Origin: Exobasidium rhododendri
Lineage: Eukaryota > Basidiomycota > Exobasidiomycetes > Exobasidiales > Exobasidiaceae
Direction of reading: 5' to 3'
Length of the DNA: 64,000 bases
NCBI GenBank assembly: GCA_026210745.1
Contig: CP110630.1
Span: forward strand, 4,030,001 to 4,094,000
Under the pieces are notes generated by a model. The model did no database searches. It was not told the origin of the DNA and saw only the letters and a program-made list of their open reading frames with translations. Both the position numbers and the translations under genes were made by a program. This document shows positions 1-10,233 of this stretch, in pieces. How positions within the stretch are numbered: position 1 is the stretch's first letter; each line of letters begins with the position of its first letter.

Positions 1-191
1 CCTTACCATGAAGTCTCGTCTCTCACACAAATCTCAGGCTATTGTTATGATTTTACCTACTTGAGCAGGCAAAAGATATTGTTCATTCGAGGCGCTAGCG
101 TTTACTTTACTTGAAGCATGTTTCACGGCCAGGGGAGATGATGGCTGCTTGAGGGAGGGGGTAGGGAGTAATTTTCAGTATTGTCCTGCGC
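1..191. other. Left-edge flank, 3' side of the hydrolase gene
   Basis: No gene is supported here. This is the downstream flank of the minus-strand hydrolase and probably holds its 3' UTR. Confidence 0.4.
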
Positions 192-1391
192 TTAAAGATT
201 GTTGGCCTTTGCGAAGCTGAGCATCTCAGCGTAGACCTTCTTTGCGGTGGTGTGAACGTTGATGGCGTGGCCAGTTCTGCCAGGTGTGAAAGAAGTGGCA
301 TTCTTGGAGTTGGGGTAGAGGGTCGTAGCAGCTGTCTGACCCAATGATACTCCATTTTCATAGGGATTGTCGAAGAAGAAGATGAAGTCATTTTCGCCAG
401 TCAAGACTTGGACAGGTCCGGTGAATCCAGGTGCAGGTGCTCCAAGGGATCCGATGGTGAAGAGAGGACCTTGTGTTACTGGTTGTTCGGTGCTTCGTTG
501 AAGCTTGACCGAGGCAGGGATGACGGTAGCAGGGTAATTGAAATTAATCTGACCACTGTACGGTGTTCCAGTGACGAGATAATTTTGAGGGACAGATCCA
601 AATCGGTCAGGGAAGACGGTGCTTGCTTGAGTGTAGATGGCAGAGAGGATGTAGAATGGCGCACCGGTGGAGTTGGCAGAGAAGCCGGTCAAGATGATTC
701 CATCGATCAGCTCGGGTGACTCTTGACTGAGAGACTGCGATTGAGCACTACCGTAAGAGTGTCCGATGAGAAGAGTCTTTTCCCATTTCTTCCCTCCGAT
801 CTTGGTGGTGTTCTTGAGCATGTTGGCAACGCTCTTTAAAATCCCAACTTCGGTAGCTCCTTGAATGACATTGTATCCGTCTTGGGGCATCTGAGAAGCG
901 CCAGTTCCGATTCGGTCATATCGGAAAGTGCTGATTCCCTTGGCGGCAGCTGCGTACACGTACGAGTAATCCTCAGCAGGTACGCCGTCACCTTGGTAGT
1001 TCCAGTAAAACGAATCGAAACCGATTCCGTGAAGCAGCAGTTGAATAGCACGAGAGGAGTCAGCGTTCTCCTTGGGTGTGCAGAGTACTCCACTGATTCG
1101 GAAGGTGTGTGTCTTCTCTGCTTTACCTGTAATGTAGTCGGAGGTGAAAGCAGACATGTTGGTGATGAATTCGACGGAGAGTTCAGAGTATCGGGACTGG
1201 TTCGTTTGAGGAAGCAGAGTCTCAAAATTGAACTGAGTACGATTGGCGACCGATTCGACATAGTAATCCTTTCGCTCACAGTTGGCGTTGGAGACACCGT
1301 CAACTTCATTCGCAGGTGTGCTGCGAGCATTGAGTGGGCCGGCCAACACTGCGGCGGGCAGGAGAACGGCAAGGGCGGCGAAAACCTTCAT
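192..1391 (-). CDS. Secreted alpha/beta-hydrolase
   Basis: A single-exon gene of 399 residues. The start chosen is the ATG at 1391, because it opens directly into a signal peptide (MKVFAALAVLLPAAVLAG). The longer frame upstream would bury that signal behind 30 proline-rich residues. The nucleophile elbow GHSYGS lies near residue 210. An acidic residue in LTGENDF and the histidine in GRTGHAINVH are placed like the rest of a Ser-Asp-His triad. The product is therefore expected to be a secreted esterase- or lipase-like hydrolase of the fungal alpha/beta-hydrolase superfamily. The substrate cannot be read from sequence. Several N-x-S/T sequons agree with secretion. The gene diverges from ERJ5 across a 1.2 kb gap. 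Confidence 0.8.
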   Translation of the reverse strand: MKVFAALAVLLPAAVLAGPLNARSTPANEVDGVSNANCERKDYYVESVANRTQFNFETLLPQTNQSRYSELSVEFITNMSAFTSDYITGKAEKTHTFRISGVLCTPKENADSSRAIQLLLHGIGFDSFYWNYQGDGVPAEDYSYVYAAAAKGISTFRYDRIGTGASQMPQDGYNVIQGATEVGILKSVANMLKNTTKIGGKKWEKTLLIGHSYGSAQSQSLSQESPELIDGIILTGFSANSTGAPFYILSAIYTQASTVFPDRFGSVPQNYLVTGTPYSGQINFNYPATVIPASVKLQRSTEQPVTQGPLFTIGSLGAPAPGFTGPVQVLTGENDFIFFFDNPYENGVSLGQTAATTLYPNSKNATSFTPGRTGHAINVHTTAKKVYAEMLSFAKANNL

Positions 1392-2608
1392 CTTGAGGTG
1401 CGAGAAAGGAAGGGCGGGGGGAGGGGGGTGGGCTTGAGGAGATTGTGCAGGGTCAACGTTTTGCGGAGTAAAGGAAGTCACTTATAAGTATTGACACCAT
1501 CCCCATCTATCTTCCAAGTCCTATTATACCCCACCCACATGCTCGTTAGCGTCGAGGGTGTCCGTCTATGCGAGACATACAGTCCATCCAAATGCCGGGG
1601 TCCACTCTCAGAGCTTCTCCCATCGTTTCTGCTAAATGACTGTTCGATTACCGTGCGTCACGCAAGGCGGATTGTCCGATTAGTTCTCTTTTCCCTCCTT
1701 TTCTTGTGTCAAATTCGACCTTGACGCAGAAACGATCGCGCTAATGCTATTGGTCAGGGTGGAAGGCAGAATAGCACCCTGTGCGGCATTTCCAAAGTCC
1801 GATTGATTTGCCCTATTATTCATCTTGAATCATCTTTCGCTGCTACACGGCTTCTGCTTTAATCTCCGAGGATGGAAAACAGCCAAGAATGTATGGGCAT
1901 GATCTCGTCATCCTGCGCTCCTGTGTTCCCCCACATAGAAAAAGAGAATTCACTTTGTGGAGGTCGGTGGACAGGAAGGGGAAAGCACGCGACTTATGGG
2001 TGGCCCATAACGCTGCAACGAGAGAGCTCCATTCGCTAGAAGGCAATATGTCACACAAAAATACTGGCCTAGGCTGCCTGCCCCTAGGATAGCGAAATCA
2101 AGACCCATTGAAGTAGGGTCAGACATCTCTTAGTGTAGCACGCGCAAGACTGAAGAAGACGGAGAGGAGACAAGATTGTAGATCCCTTTCTGTACGATGG
2201 GTGGGTGAATTGGGAACACCCTTATCGCATAGCGATGCCCCCTCTTCTCTAGAACATGTTGATCTTGAGCGGCTATACTTTCAAGGAAGAGCACACTTGC
2301 CACCTACAAGTGACAGAATATATGGGAAGAACACTGATGGGCAAGCCAGAAGCATGCACTGATCTTTATCGCGACGAATCACCGATTCTGATCAGTTTTC
2401 TGGAAGGGAAGAAGATCGTAGAGACGGCGCCACGCGAGAGATCTGAAGAGAGCGGCGTTGTCACGTCAATGGGCGCAAGCGTAATGAGAACCTTTGTATA
2501 CGTATAAGTTGATTAGGTACGCCTAGAAGTAGTGCTCGCCCATTTCTACTCCTACCATTACCTCACTTCTTTCCCTACCCCTTCACTTTATCTTCAGCGA
2601 CGGGCAAC
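1392..2608. other. Divergent intergenic region, hydrolase / ERJ5
   Basis: About 1.2 kb without a supportable gene. It must contain the promoters of both flanking genes. The short open frames inside (for example 2256-2507) show no family signature or signal peptide. No RNA gene was recognised. Confidence 0.5.
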
Positions 2609-3895
2609 ATGAGGTCGTTGTTGGTTGCCGTCCTGATCGCCTCTTTGTTGGCCTTTGTCACTGCTCAATGGTCCAACGCAGACCACGAGGTGCGTTGAGG
2701 AAGGAATGAAGCACAGGCGAACTGTTTTGCTGGTCTGACCTCCGTTTCTTACCATTTCCTCGGATAGATCTTTGACATTCAAGCGGCTTTGGAGAAGGAT
2801 GAAGGTCCTAAAGCAAATTTCTACTCAATCTTAAACCTCACAAAAGGCGCCTCAGCCAGAGAGATAGCGAAAGCCTACCGAGCTAGAAGTGTCGAATTGC
2901 AGTGAGTGTAGAGAGAGTGGCCAAAGATCATCAGGAAGAACACATGCTTATGAGCAGTTATACTCCGACAGCCCTGACAAAGTCGGCGATAACCCTAGGG
3001 CAGTAAAGCGATTCGAGAGACTAGGCTTGATCATCAAGGTCCTTAGAGATGAACGAAGGGATCGATATGATCACTTCTTGACGTGAGTACCTTGGGCGAC
3101 ATCTGCCAATCATTGCTGCATTCGCCTTCCTCATCTGACATGGCTTGATAATCTCTGCCCCACATCCCTTTTTACAAATTACTCAGAAATGGATTTCCTC
3201 GTTGGAGAGGAAGTGGCTACTACTATGCTCGCTTTCGACCTGGCCTTGTTTCGGTCTTTGTCTTTCTGATTCTCGTCACAGCGTCTATTCAATTTTTGGT
3301 CCTTCACCTCAATTATCAGCGCGATCGCAAGAGACTCGAAGATCTGCAAACTTCTTCCAAACTTCTTGCCTGGGGTCCTCGCTTTCGTTCGATTGAATCA
3401 GGGCTGAAGCATGATAATATGGCCGAGTACAACAAGAACGTCATCATCGCCGGAGAAAAGAAGGTACGGGTGCCTTTGAGTGGACTGGATCTGCCTGCCT
3501 TGCCTGCAAAGAAGTCTGGAGAAGATGAAAAGGAGTACTGGGACAATGACGAAAAATTGATCAGGAAAGCTATGGCGAAAGGGACGTCCACGCAGAATGC
3601 CGGCGAGTGTGGAGGACCTCGTCGTTTCATTGATGCTCTCGTCACAAAGGAAATGGTGTTTGTCATGGAACCATCGTCGAAAGAATGGGTGCCTTTAGAC
3701 GAGAATGCAGCTCCCAAGCCCAGTGCCAAAAGTACGTGGCCGTTCTCACTTGCCAATTCTTTGCTAGCTAAGGCTGGACTAGGGCGGGAGGGGAACGCAT
3801 CATCAGAAACGGAGGAGGAAATAAAGACACCTGCAGCGACTGCTTCTGCTGTGGCGAGTAATGGCATGAAGAAGAAGAACAAAAAGAGGCAGTAA
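2609..3895 (+). CDS. ERJ5: ER membrane J-domain protein, ERJ5 family
   Basis: Four exons (2609-2689, 2768-2901, 2972-3082, 3187-3895) give 344 residues. Exon 1 is a signal peptide (MRSLLVAVLIASLLAFVTAQ). Exons 2-3 form a J-domain. Its HPD motif is created exactly at the exon 2/3 junction (CA + C CCT GAC). Exon 4 starts with the ERJ5-type block NGFPRWRGSGYYYARFRPG, then a membrane segment at about residues 122-145 and a basic, Lys/Arg-rich cytosolic tail. Family knowledge: ERJ5 is an ER-membrane co-chaperone that stimulates an Hsp70 (Kar2/BiP) to help protein folding. The gene converges with the seven-helix protein gene, leaving about 140 bp between stops. Confidence 0.9.
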
Positions 3896-4033
3896 ATGCA
3901 GAATGTACCTTTCATAGAGCTCTCATCATCATAATCATCGTCATCGTCATCATCACAGTATTTGAGACTTGCGCTACCTGAAAAAGTGAGAAGAGGCGAG
4001 AAAGGAGTGGTGTTCTCAGTAGAGTGAAATTGT

Positions 4034-6090
4034 CTACCTGTACCAGGGCGAGAAGGTGATGTTCTGCCACGCGGGCTGGACCGTAGGGATTCTTGCTTCC
4101 TGGACAGCCCAACCGTCTCCATCACGGTCTCGGACCAGCTCGTATAGTTGTTCACCACTAGGCAGAAAAGGACCTCCAACGTTGTCGACTGCAGAGATTT
4201 GGGTCAAAAGGTCGCGAGGAGGACGTCTGAGTAGTTGAAAGACCTCCTAAGCCGAACTGCACCGATGACCATACTCACGCCTTTGAAATTCCATTTTCTT
4301 GCTGTCTTCGTTGTAGCAGAGCTGTGTCACAGAGGGGAGAAAGGCCGTCAACAAGGTGTGAGGAAGGAAAAAGGAGGTCCAGCCAGGCTCTTTTCCATGT
4401 ACCTTGTACCGAACACTGTCGGCTTCTGGGATTGGTTGCGGTGTCGCCGACATGTAGCGCGGTAGATTGGCGGCCATGAGCAAGGTGGCCGCAACGCTTA
4501 TTGGTTGCATCATTGTACGGCTGGCAGTGAGCCTCTCTCCCTGCTCTACAATCCTACTAGCATCGACTCAGTGACTCACAAGACCGGTAGAATAGCCAAC
4601 AACCAAAAGACTGCCGTGGAGTTCATGCCTGCATTGGCCGCTCCACGCAGATCGGGCCAATCGACACCAACTTGCGTGTGAGCTTGAACATGATGGGACT
4701 CGCTGGAGGTGGCCTGATCTAGTGGTACACATAGTTTGTCCAAGCGCCTCTTCCAAGTATTGTTTGCACTCAGATCGTGAATTGTCCGCCAGAAGAAGTG
4801 AAATGCAAAAGCGACGTAAAGCAAGTATTGTATCACAAGGACGCCGGTCTCCATCCGATGCTTCCATCGAGCCATAAAGAGGCTGTGCAATGCAATGTTA
4901 ACCTTCGGTGTAAGGCGTCTCTCTTTTGTCCCCGAAGCGATTGACTCACCAGGCACATCCTATGAGGAGGATCAGGATTTCAATAACGTCGGCCACTGTG
5001 TTCAGAACCCCAATCTTCTCTATACTTGACGAGACGCAGTCTATCTGGCCACTTGTCCATGCATTGACGACTGAGGATGGATACGAATATGATAAGCGTC
5101 TCCTGATCACATCCGCAAGAGACGGCCTCACGATCACCTACACGAGACAAAATTACCTGCTGCCACAGAATAGAGGATGAGAGCGACTACGTTGAGGAGT
5201 CTCAAGAAAAGACTGGTAGCATCGATCCATCCACTTGGAACGATTCTTTTGCTCAGTAGTCCGTACAGCTGTAAGGCTACGTCGACTAGGAGTGGAACCG
5301 CAACGGCGAACATGACATGTTGCGCGAGAAAGTGCGGTGTAGACTCGTTATTGGCTGCGTATGCTCTCGTCGCGGTGGCAGAGACCATCACAGCGAGAAA
5401 AAGTGTCAAGGGGATCAGAAAGAAGAACATCTCTTTGTCCCCTGCATATGACTTCAATCGCATGAAAGACACAACGAAGAAGACGAGAAAGCTGAAGAAG
5501 AAAGCCAGAGAACTGAAAGAGGGAGCGGGTGTCTCTTCCGTCAGTAAACAGGAGGAATGTTCTCGCGCTCTAGCTCCATATACTCACGCCATGACTTCGT
5601 GTGCACCACTCGGCAGACCTCCAAGAAAGGAAGTGACCCATTCACGATCACATTGACATATTCCCCCCTGCAACTGAGAAGTAGACGAGGGCCATCCTGA
5701 GGGTTCTTGATCGGAAGGCATGATCGGCAACGCTGACGGTGAGGACTGGATCGTGCTCGTCTTCGTTTCATACACTGTCTGATACTGAGCTGTTGAGCCG
5801 AGCGTAGGTGTCGGCGCAGATGTAGGCTGTGTTGCAATCGTGCTTGTCTGGGTGACTGTCTGGAATGCTGTTGTAGTACACGTCGTACTCTGGCCAAACT
5901 CATCGACGTAGTATGTTTGTGTGACTGTAATGGTCTGGCAATCCTCGCATCGACGTTCTACTCTCGCTGCGACGGCTTCCCTTTGTTGTAGTGGCGTGGG
6001 ACGTGGCTGTCTGGCTTCTTCTCTTCTCTCTTTAGGCCTGACGAGGAGAGGTCCAGAGGTGGGAAGAGGGAGTGGCAGAGCAAATAGCAT
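4034..6090 (-). CDS. Unassigned seven-transmembrane protein with Thr-rich N-terminal ectodomain
   Basis: I reconstruct eight exons (5588-6090, 5157-5512, 4950-5070, 4580-4882, 4403-4520, 4279-4321, 4034-4188, with introns of 59-90 nt; the first exon is unbroken, so seven coding segments in all), giving 532 residues. All phases fit and each intron has GT..AG ends. The start is the ATG at 6090, which opens into a short hydrophobic stretch. About 165 Thr/Ser-rich residues follow, with two CxxC or CxC motifs (CEDCQ and ICQC). After that come seven hydrophobic helices separated by short loops and a soluble C-terminal tail. This layout is receptor-like. I recognise no named family. Fungal seven-helix groups such as RTA1-like or Pth11-like are alternatives. 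The last intron (4189-4278) and the stop at 4034 are the least certain parts. Confidence 0.65.
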
Positions 6091-6387
6091 TTCGCAACCG
6101 GAGGAAGAGGAGGAAGATTGAAGAGGAGCCCTTGATGGTCTGAGCTGACGATGTCCAGCAGACGACTAGCAAGGCGCCCAACGTCACGGCAGGAGCAACA
6201 AGATACTTGTTCAACAAACACGGCGCCGTATATTACCCCCCGAGTAAAAAAAAATCGATCGTAGCCCTTTGAAGGGTAGGCAAAAGTATTAAATGAAGAT
6301 GTCATATATGCTGGTTGCATGTCTAGTACATGAGGTACTTGAAGTGAATGGATGAAGGCAACACTCAATCTGCATGGTGAGGAAGAA
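6091..6387. other. Spacer between two minus-strand genes
   Basis: Promoter region of the seven-helix gene and 3' flank of the J-protein gene. A hydrophobic frame at 6032-6217 looks like a signal peptide but begins with TTG and has no in-frame ATG, so I did not include it. Confidence 0.35.
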
Positions 6388-7509
6388 TCAATAGGTCTCA
6401 TCTTCGACGTCATCATCAAGCGACCGGCCAATCCTCCTCAGCCTCTCCTCGTAAGCGCCCCTTCCACTGGGGCCACCGATCCCGACGGATTTCCACACGT
6501 TTGCGTCTTCTTCCGTCTCGAGGAATTCTCGAGCTCGTTTTCTCATCTCGCTGTAACGAACCTTTCCAGCATCACTCTTTGCAAAGTTTCTTGCCTCGTC
6601 CAGGCTCGCAGCAGCAGTCTTATGACGACGATCCGCATAGCCTATGACAACTTTACTCTCTTCTCGAAGCCGTATGAATTGACCGATGCCTAGGATTGTA
6701 GTCAGGAAGGTCAATGTGAGGAAGAAGCGCTCGTTACTCGTGTACATTGGTTCCCCCTTTGTGTTTGCATGATCTCGAGAATGTCCATATCCGTAGAACC
6801 AGTCCGAGCCAAGATTGTGTGAATCGCCTGCATACGTTTGCCAGCCAAACTTGTCATGCCCCTTGCCTTGACCTCTGAACTGCCATCCTTGTCTGTTCAT
6901 CGAGCCAGGAGATCCTCGACGTAAAGAGGAACTCCACGCCTCATACGCTTCCCTCTCCTCGGCCGTCTTTGGAAAGCCGCCCTTCCAGACTGGAGGACGG
7001 AATCCTCCTCCTCCTCCTCCTCCAAACTGGTGCTCTGGATCCCAACCCAAGCCACTTCGATCGTATACTCGCCGCCTTCCCTCGTCGCTGAGGATGCTGT
7101 ACGCTTCTCTGATTCTTTTGAAGTCTTCGTTGGCCTTTTCCGGTGTTAGCTCGTTCGGGTTGGGTGGCTTGGATGTAGAAGGCGTGTTGTGCTGTCTTGC
7201 AAGCGCTCTGTCGGGATGGAAGATCTTGACCAGCTCATAGTAGCGTGCCTTTATTTCGCCGGACGATGATTGGCGGGACAAGTGGAAGATGTCGTAGGGC
7301 GACGCTTTCTGAGATTTTGGCATGGGGAACTGACTGCCACGACTTCGCTGTGTAGCTGCATTTGCCCGAGTCGACTGCGAGCGTCGGAATTCACTGTACG
7401 GTCTGCCATTCAAGGCGTATTCACAGCTTCTTGTTGCCCTCCGAGAAGCTGTCGTCCCAGCAGCCCGGAACATAGCATGGCAGATCAAGCAAGAAGTAGC
7501 AGTCATCAT
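6388..7509 (-). CDS. J-domain protein with mitochondrial-like presequence and one membrane segment
   Basis: A single exon of 373 residues from the ATG at 7509 (a second ATG follows at once, and MFRAAGTT at 7473 is another option). The N-terminus is rich in Arg, Ser and Thr with almost no acid, as in matrix-targeting presequences. A J-domain spans roughly residues 68-150, with HPD near residue 97 (KIFHPDRALAR). A GGGGGGGFRPP linker follows, and then one hydrophobic segment near residue 275 (LTLTFLTTILGIGQFI). The product should act as an Hsp70 co-chaperone at a membrane, probably mitochondrial, by family knowledge. The exact ortholog is not clear. The open frame upstream of 7509 is probably not translated. 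Confidence 0.75.
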   Translation of the reverse strand: MMTATSCLICHAMFRAAGTTASRRATRSCEYALNGRPYSEFRRSQSTRANAATQRSRGSQFPMPKSQKASPYDIFHLSRQSSSGEIKARYYELVKIFHPDRALARQHNTPSTSKPPNPNELTPEKANEDFKRIREAYSILSDEGRRRVYDRSGLGWDPEHQFGGGGGGGFRPPVWKGGFPKTAEEREAYEAWSSSLRRGSPGSMNRQGWQFRGQGKGHDKFGWQTYAGDSHNLGSDWFYGYGHSRDHANTKGEPMYTSNERFFLTLTFLTTILGIGQFIRLREESKVVIGYADRRHKTAAASLDEARNFAKSDAGKVRYSEMRKRAREFLETEEDANVWKSVGIGGPSGRGAYEERLRRIGRSLDDDVEDETY

Positions 7510-7992
7510 GGCTGTGCAAGAGTCCTGCTCGCCATCACTGTCCCTTCTGTAGGTTCCAGTGAGAAGGAACGAACAGAAAGTGCAGCGGCCCAGGGAAGCT
7601 CTAAATTTTACCAACGATGATGTCAGCAAGATTAAGCAAAGCGGACGTGCGCGAAAAGTATTTAGAGGCCTCAGGCTGGAGTGGGTAAAGATGTAGAAAC
7701 CCATGGCGAAGGTAAAAATAAACTCGTGGACTCCAGTGTTCCTCTTGGGCGTAAAGCTCTCTGCGCTTACCGGGGTAGTTCATGCAAGATGCAAGGGAGT
7801 GGTTGATTGATTGGTTGATGTATAGAGTCACTAGTATGTTGGAGTAATTAACAAAGTCGAGAAGTCTGCTGAACATCAGAAGAGCGATGCAGTGTTCCTG
7901 CGAAGCACATCTCACCAGACTTTGCTCCTTTTGAAGCCAGCTCTCGTTCGCCTTCCCCACATCTTGACACCGATCGCTGACAACGAGAGAGG
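7510..7992. other. Divergent intergenic region, J-protein / forkhead gene
   Basis: About 480 bp shared by two divergent genes. No gene is supported. An unrecognised upstream exon of the forkhead gene could lie here, because its DNA-binding domain begins unusually close to the first ATG. Confidence 0.4.
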
Positions 7993-8810
7993 ATGATCGC
8001 GGGGCTGTCGTCTATGACGGAGTATGAGAAGGGGGATATGAGACTTACCTCGCTGATGATTCATGCCATCGAAAAGAGTCCAGAAAAGAGATTGACCCTC
8101 TCCACTCTGTACTCGAGATTGATGGAATTGAATCCTGACCTGAGGAAAAGGCAGACAGATTGGCAGGTGGGTACGAAAGCTAGAGCGAAAGCAGAAGAGG
8201 GACCGGGATTTAGGATTCACACACGATCACGTCCTTATAGGGCACCGTCCGACACACGCTTAGTGCCAGCACGATGTTTGTTCGGATTGGGAACGCTGGA
8301 GCGGGAGAGTGGACGATCAACCCTAAAGGAGAAAGGAGCACACACAAAAATCGACAAAGTAAGCGAGTCCGGGATGAAGCTGTAAAGATGCCGATACGGA
8401 AGAGCTGCTCTTCGAAGAAACGACTGGGTATGACTCGAAGGCTGAGCGAGACCTTGTTGTCACAATGCTCTCTACTACCAAGGAATGTCAACGGTAAAGC
8501 ACGATCGCCAAAGTCGAATCCCACGAAATCGACAAGCACCATGAAGTCGTGCGAGCTCTACACAGTCTCAATGCCAGTGCAGGTGCAACCAAGAGTCACC
8601 TCATGGCTCAAGAGTCACTCCTTCAGCGAAGACCGCTTCAGTGATGACCCCTTTATCAAATCAGAAAGGACGCAAGTGAAGAATTTGCCTAGCCAATTTG
8701 TTGACACCACTCGAGAGCCTTTCCCTCCGCTGCCCCAACTGGACGCTCTGCACATGATCCATTCTCAGACTTCATCCACCATCACCTTTTCCCAGTCCCA
8801 ATCACAGTAG
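7993..8810 (+). CDS. Small forkhead-type DNA-binding protein
   Basis: Two exons (7993-8166 and 8241-8810) give 247 residues. The first residues carry a forkhead-like fold: helix 1 LTSLMIHAIEKSPEKRLTL, helix 2 LYSRLMELNPDLRK, then TDWQ at the exon end. The next exon continues GTVRHTLSASTMFVRI and GEWTINP, matching the forkhead pattern WQNSIRHNLSLN..F and YWTLDP. The intron splits the domain just before the recognition helix. The C-terminal 160 residues are basic and Ser/Thr-rich with no domain seen. It is probably a nuclear transcription regulator. The recognition helix departs from the consensus, and the protein is very short for the family. A missing 5' exon cannot be excluded. Confidence 0.72.
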
Positions 8811-9090
8811 GAGGCATACCATCTGAACAATGTAGCATAGTGTAGGATATTGTGTGATGTTTGGAAGTGATGGGAAAGGCTTGAGACCAGCTGGCTGCGA
8901 AGTCGACGTTGACACCAAGTAGGCCGCGATCATTACACGTGTGTTCTGCCAGATGTGCACGAACCTCTCAAATCAGACTTTCAGGGCAATGGCTATGCGG
9001 CGAGACTTTACATCGTCGATTAGGACTCTCTCTCTCTCCTTCCACTCCTCTTCAATTTTTACCTTGATAGAGCAGCTTCTCCGACCTGAC

Positions 9091-9942
9091 ATGGTGGACG
9101 TCTTTTCAAGGAGGGTCGATCTACTGGCGGCACTCGTCTGCTTCGTCTTCCTTTCAATACTGCAAGTCTGCAGCGGACATATGATTGAATTGGAAGCAAG
9201 CTCAAAAGAATGTTTCTTCGAAGATCTCAACCCTGGCGATCAGGTATGCAAAAGGGGTGCCCTTAGCTATGTTCGATGAATGCATGATAGCTTACTTATA
9301 GAATTTCATGTGATGTGCTCAGATGACACTGACGTACCAAGTTGGCGGAGGAGGACATCTGGACATTGATGCGACATTGACTGACCCAAACCACGAGAAG
9401 CTTTTTGAGCTTTTGAAGAAGGATACAGGCACATACAGCCTCACAGCTCAACACACCGGTCGATATGATTATTGCTTCAGTAATGAGTTCAGCACCGTGT
9501 CAGACAAGACTGTCAGGTAAGTCGCCTTTTGCGCGACTCTCGTCTCGTCTTTTTGACGGTGTATTATTGTTCAGCGGCTGACGTGGTCTTCCTGAGACAG
9601 CTTCAACGTGCATGGAATCATCTACGTTCCTGACGATGGAGAGATGCTACCCATCGAGCGGGAAATACGAGATCTAGCAGCTGGTCTGCAGGCAGTCAAG
9701 GATGAGCAGGAATATCTTGTCATTCGGGAAAGAGTACATCGTAATAGTGAGTAAGGGGGAAAAGGGCACAGTTGCATAAGTATAGTCGTTGATTGGTAAA
9801 TGGCCGACACTTGGTAGCGGCCGAGTCTACGTTCTCGCGTGTGAAGTGGTGGTCAGTGATTCAAGCGTTCTTGCTTGTGGGAGCATGCTCCTTTCAAGTT
9901 TACTTTGTCAAGAGGCAATTCGAAGTCAGGCGAGTGATCTGA
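9091..9942 (+). CDS. EMP24: p24-family COPII cargo receptor, Emp24/TMED2-like
   Basis: Four exons (9091-9243, 9323-9516, 9601-9746, 9818-9942) give 205 residues, the usual p24 length. In order there are a signal peptide (to about residue 30), a GOLD domain with its cysteine pair (ECFFEDL and YDYCFSNEFSTVSDKTV), a coiled coil (AVKDEQEYLVIRERVHRNT), one membrane helix and a short tail KRQFEVRRVI. The tail and the ERVHRNTAEST..RVKWWS region match the Emp24/TMED2 (p24-beta) branch better than gamma or delta. Role by family: packaging GPI-anchored and other cargo into ER-to-Golgi vesicles as a hetero-oligomer. The usual Phe-Phe pair of the tail is Gln-Phe here. Confidence 0.9.
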
Positions 9943-10144
9943 GTGAATTCTCTTTTTCGCCGCTTCATGCAAATTTGATCAAAGTGCCATGGAGAGAAGA
10001 AGAAGTGTGATGATCACGACTAGTACATGAAGTGGGAAGAGTGTGAAGCGCATGTGGACGATACAGTAGCGAATGTCGCAGCAAGGTCTAAAAGTACAGT
10101 ATGAACAAGAAAGGCATGGTGTATGTAAAGAAAAGCATTGGCTA

Positions 10145-10169
10145 AGGAGGAGGAGGAGGAGGAGGAGGA
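10145..10169. repeat. (GGA)n microsatellite
   Basis: Eight tandem trinucleotides lie in the 290 bp gap between the convergent EMP24 and ASE1 stops. It is a simple repeat with no coding role seen. Confidence 0.9.
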
Positions 10170-10233
10170 TTGTGAGAGGGAGGGGGAAAGGAGAGTCCGA
10201 TCAAAGTGGTACAAGAGGATGAAAGGGAAAGCG

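Noticed and set aside
861-1487. 208-codon plus-strand frame
   Set aside because: It lies over the hydrolase on the opposite strand and has no signature of its own.
3316-4179. 287-codon minus-strand frame crossing ERJ5
   Set aside because: It is mostly a shadow of ERJ5. Its useful part is already used as the last exon region of the seven-helix gene in another reading.
6032-6217. Signal-peptide-like frame upstream of the seven-helix gene
   Set aside because: It opens with TTG, has an upstream in-frame stop and no ATG. The ATG at 6090 gives a complete model.
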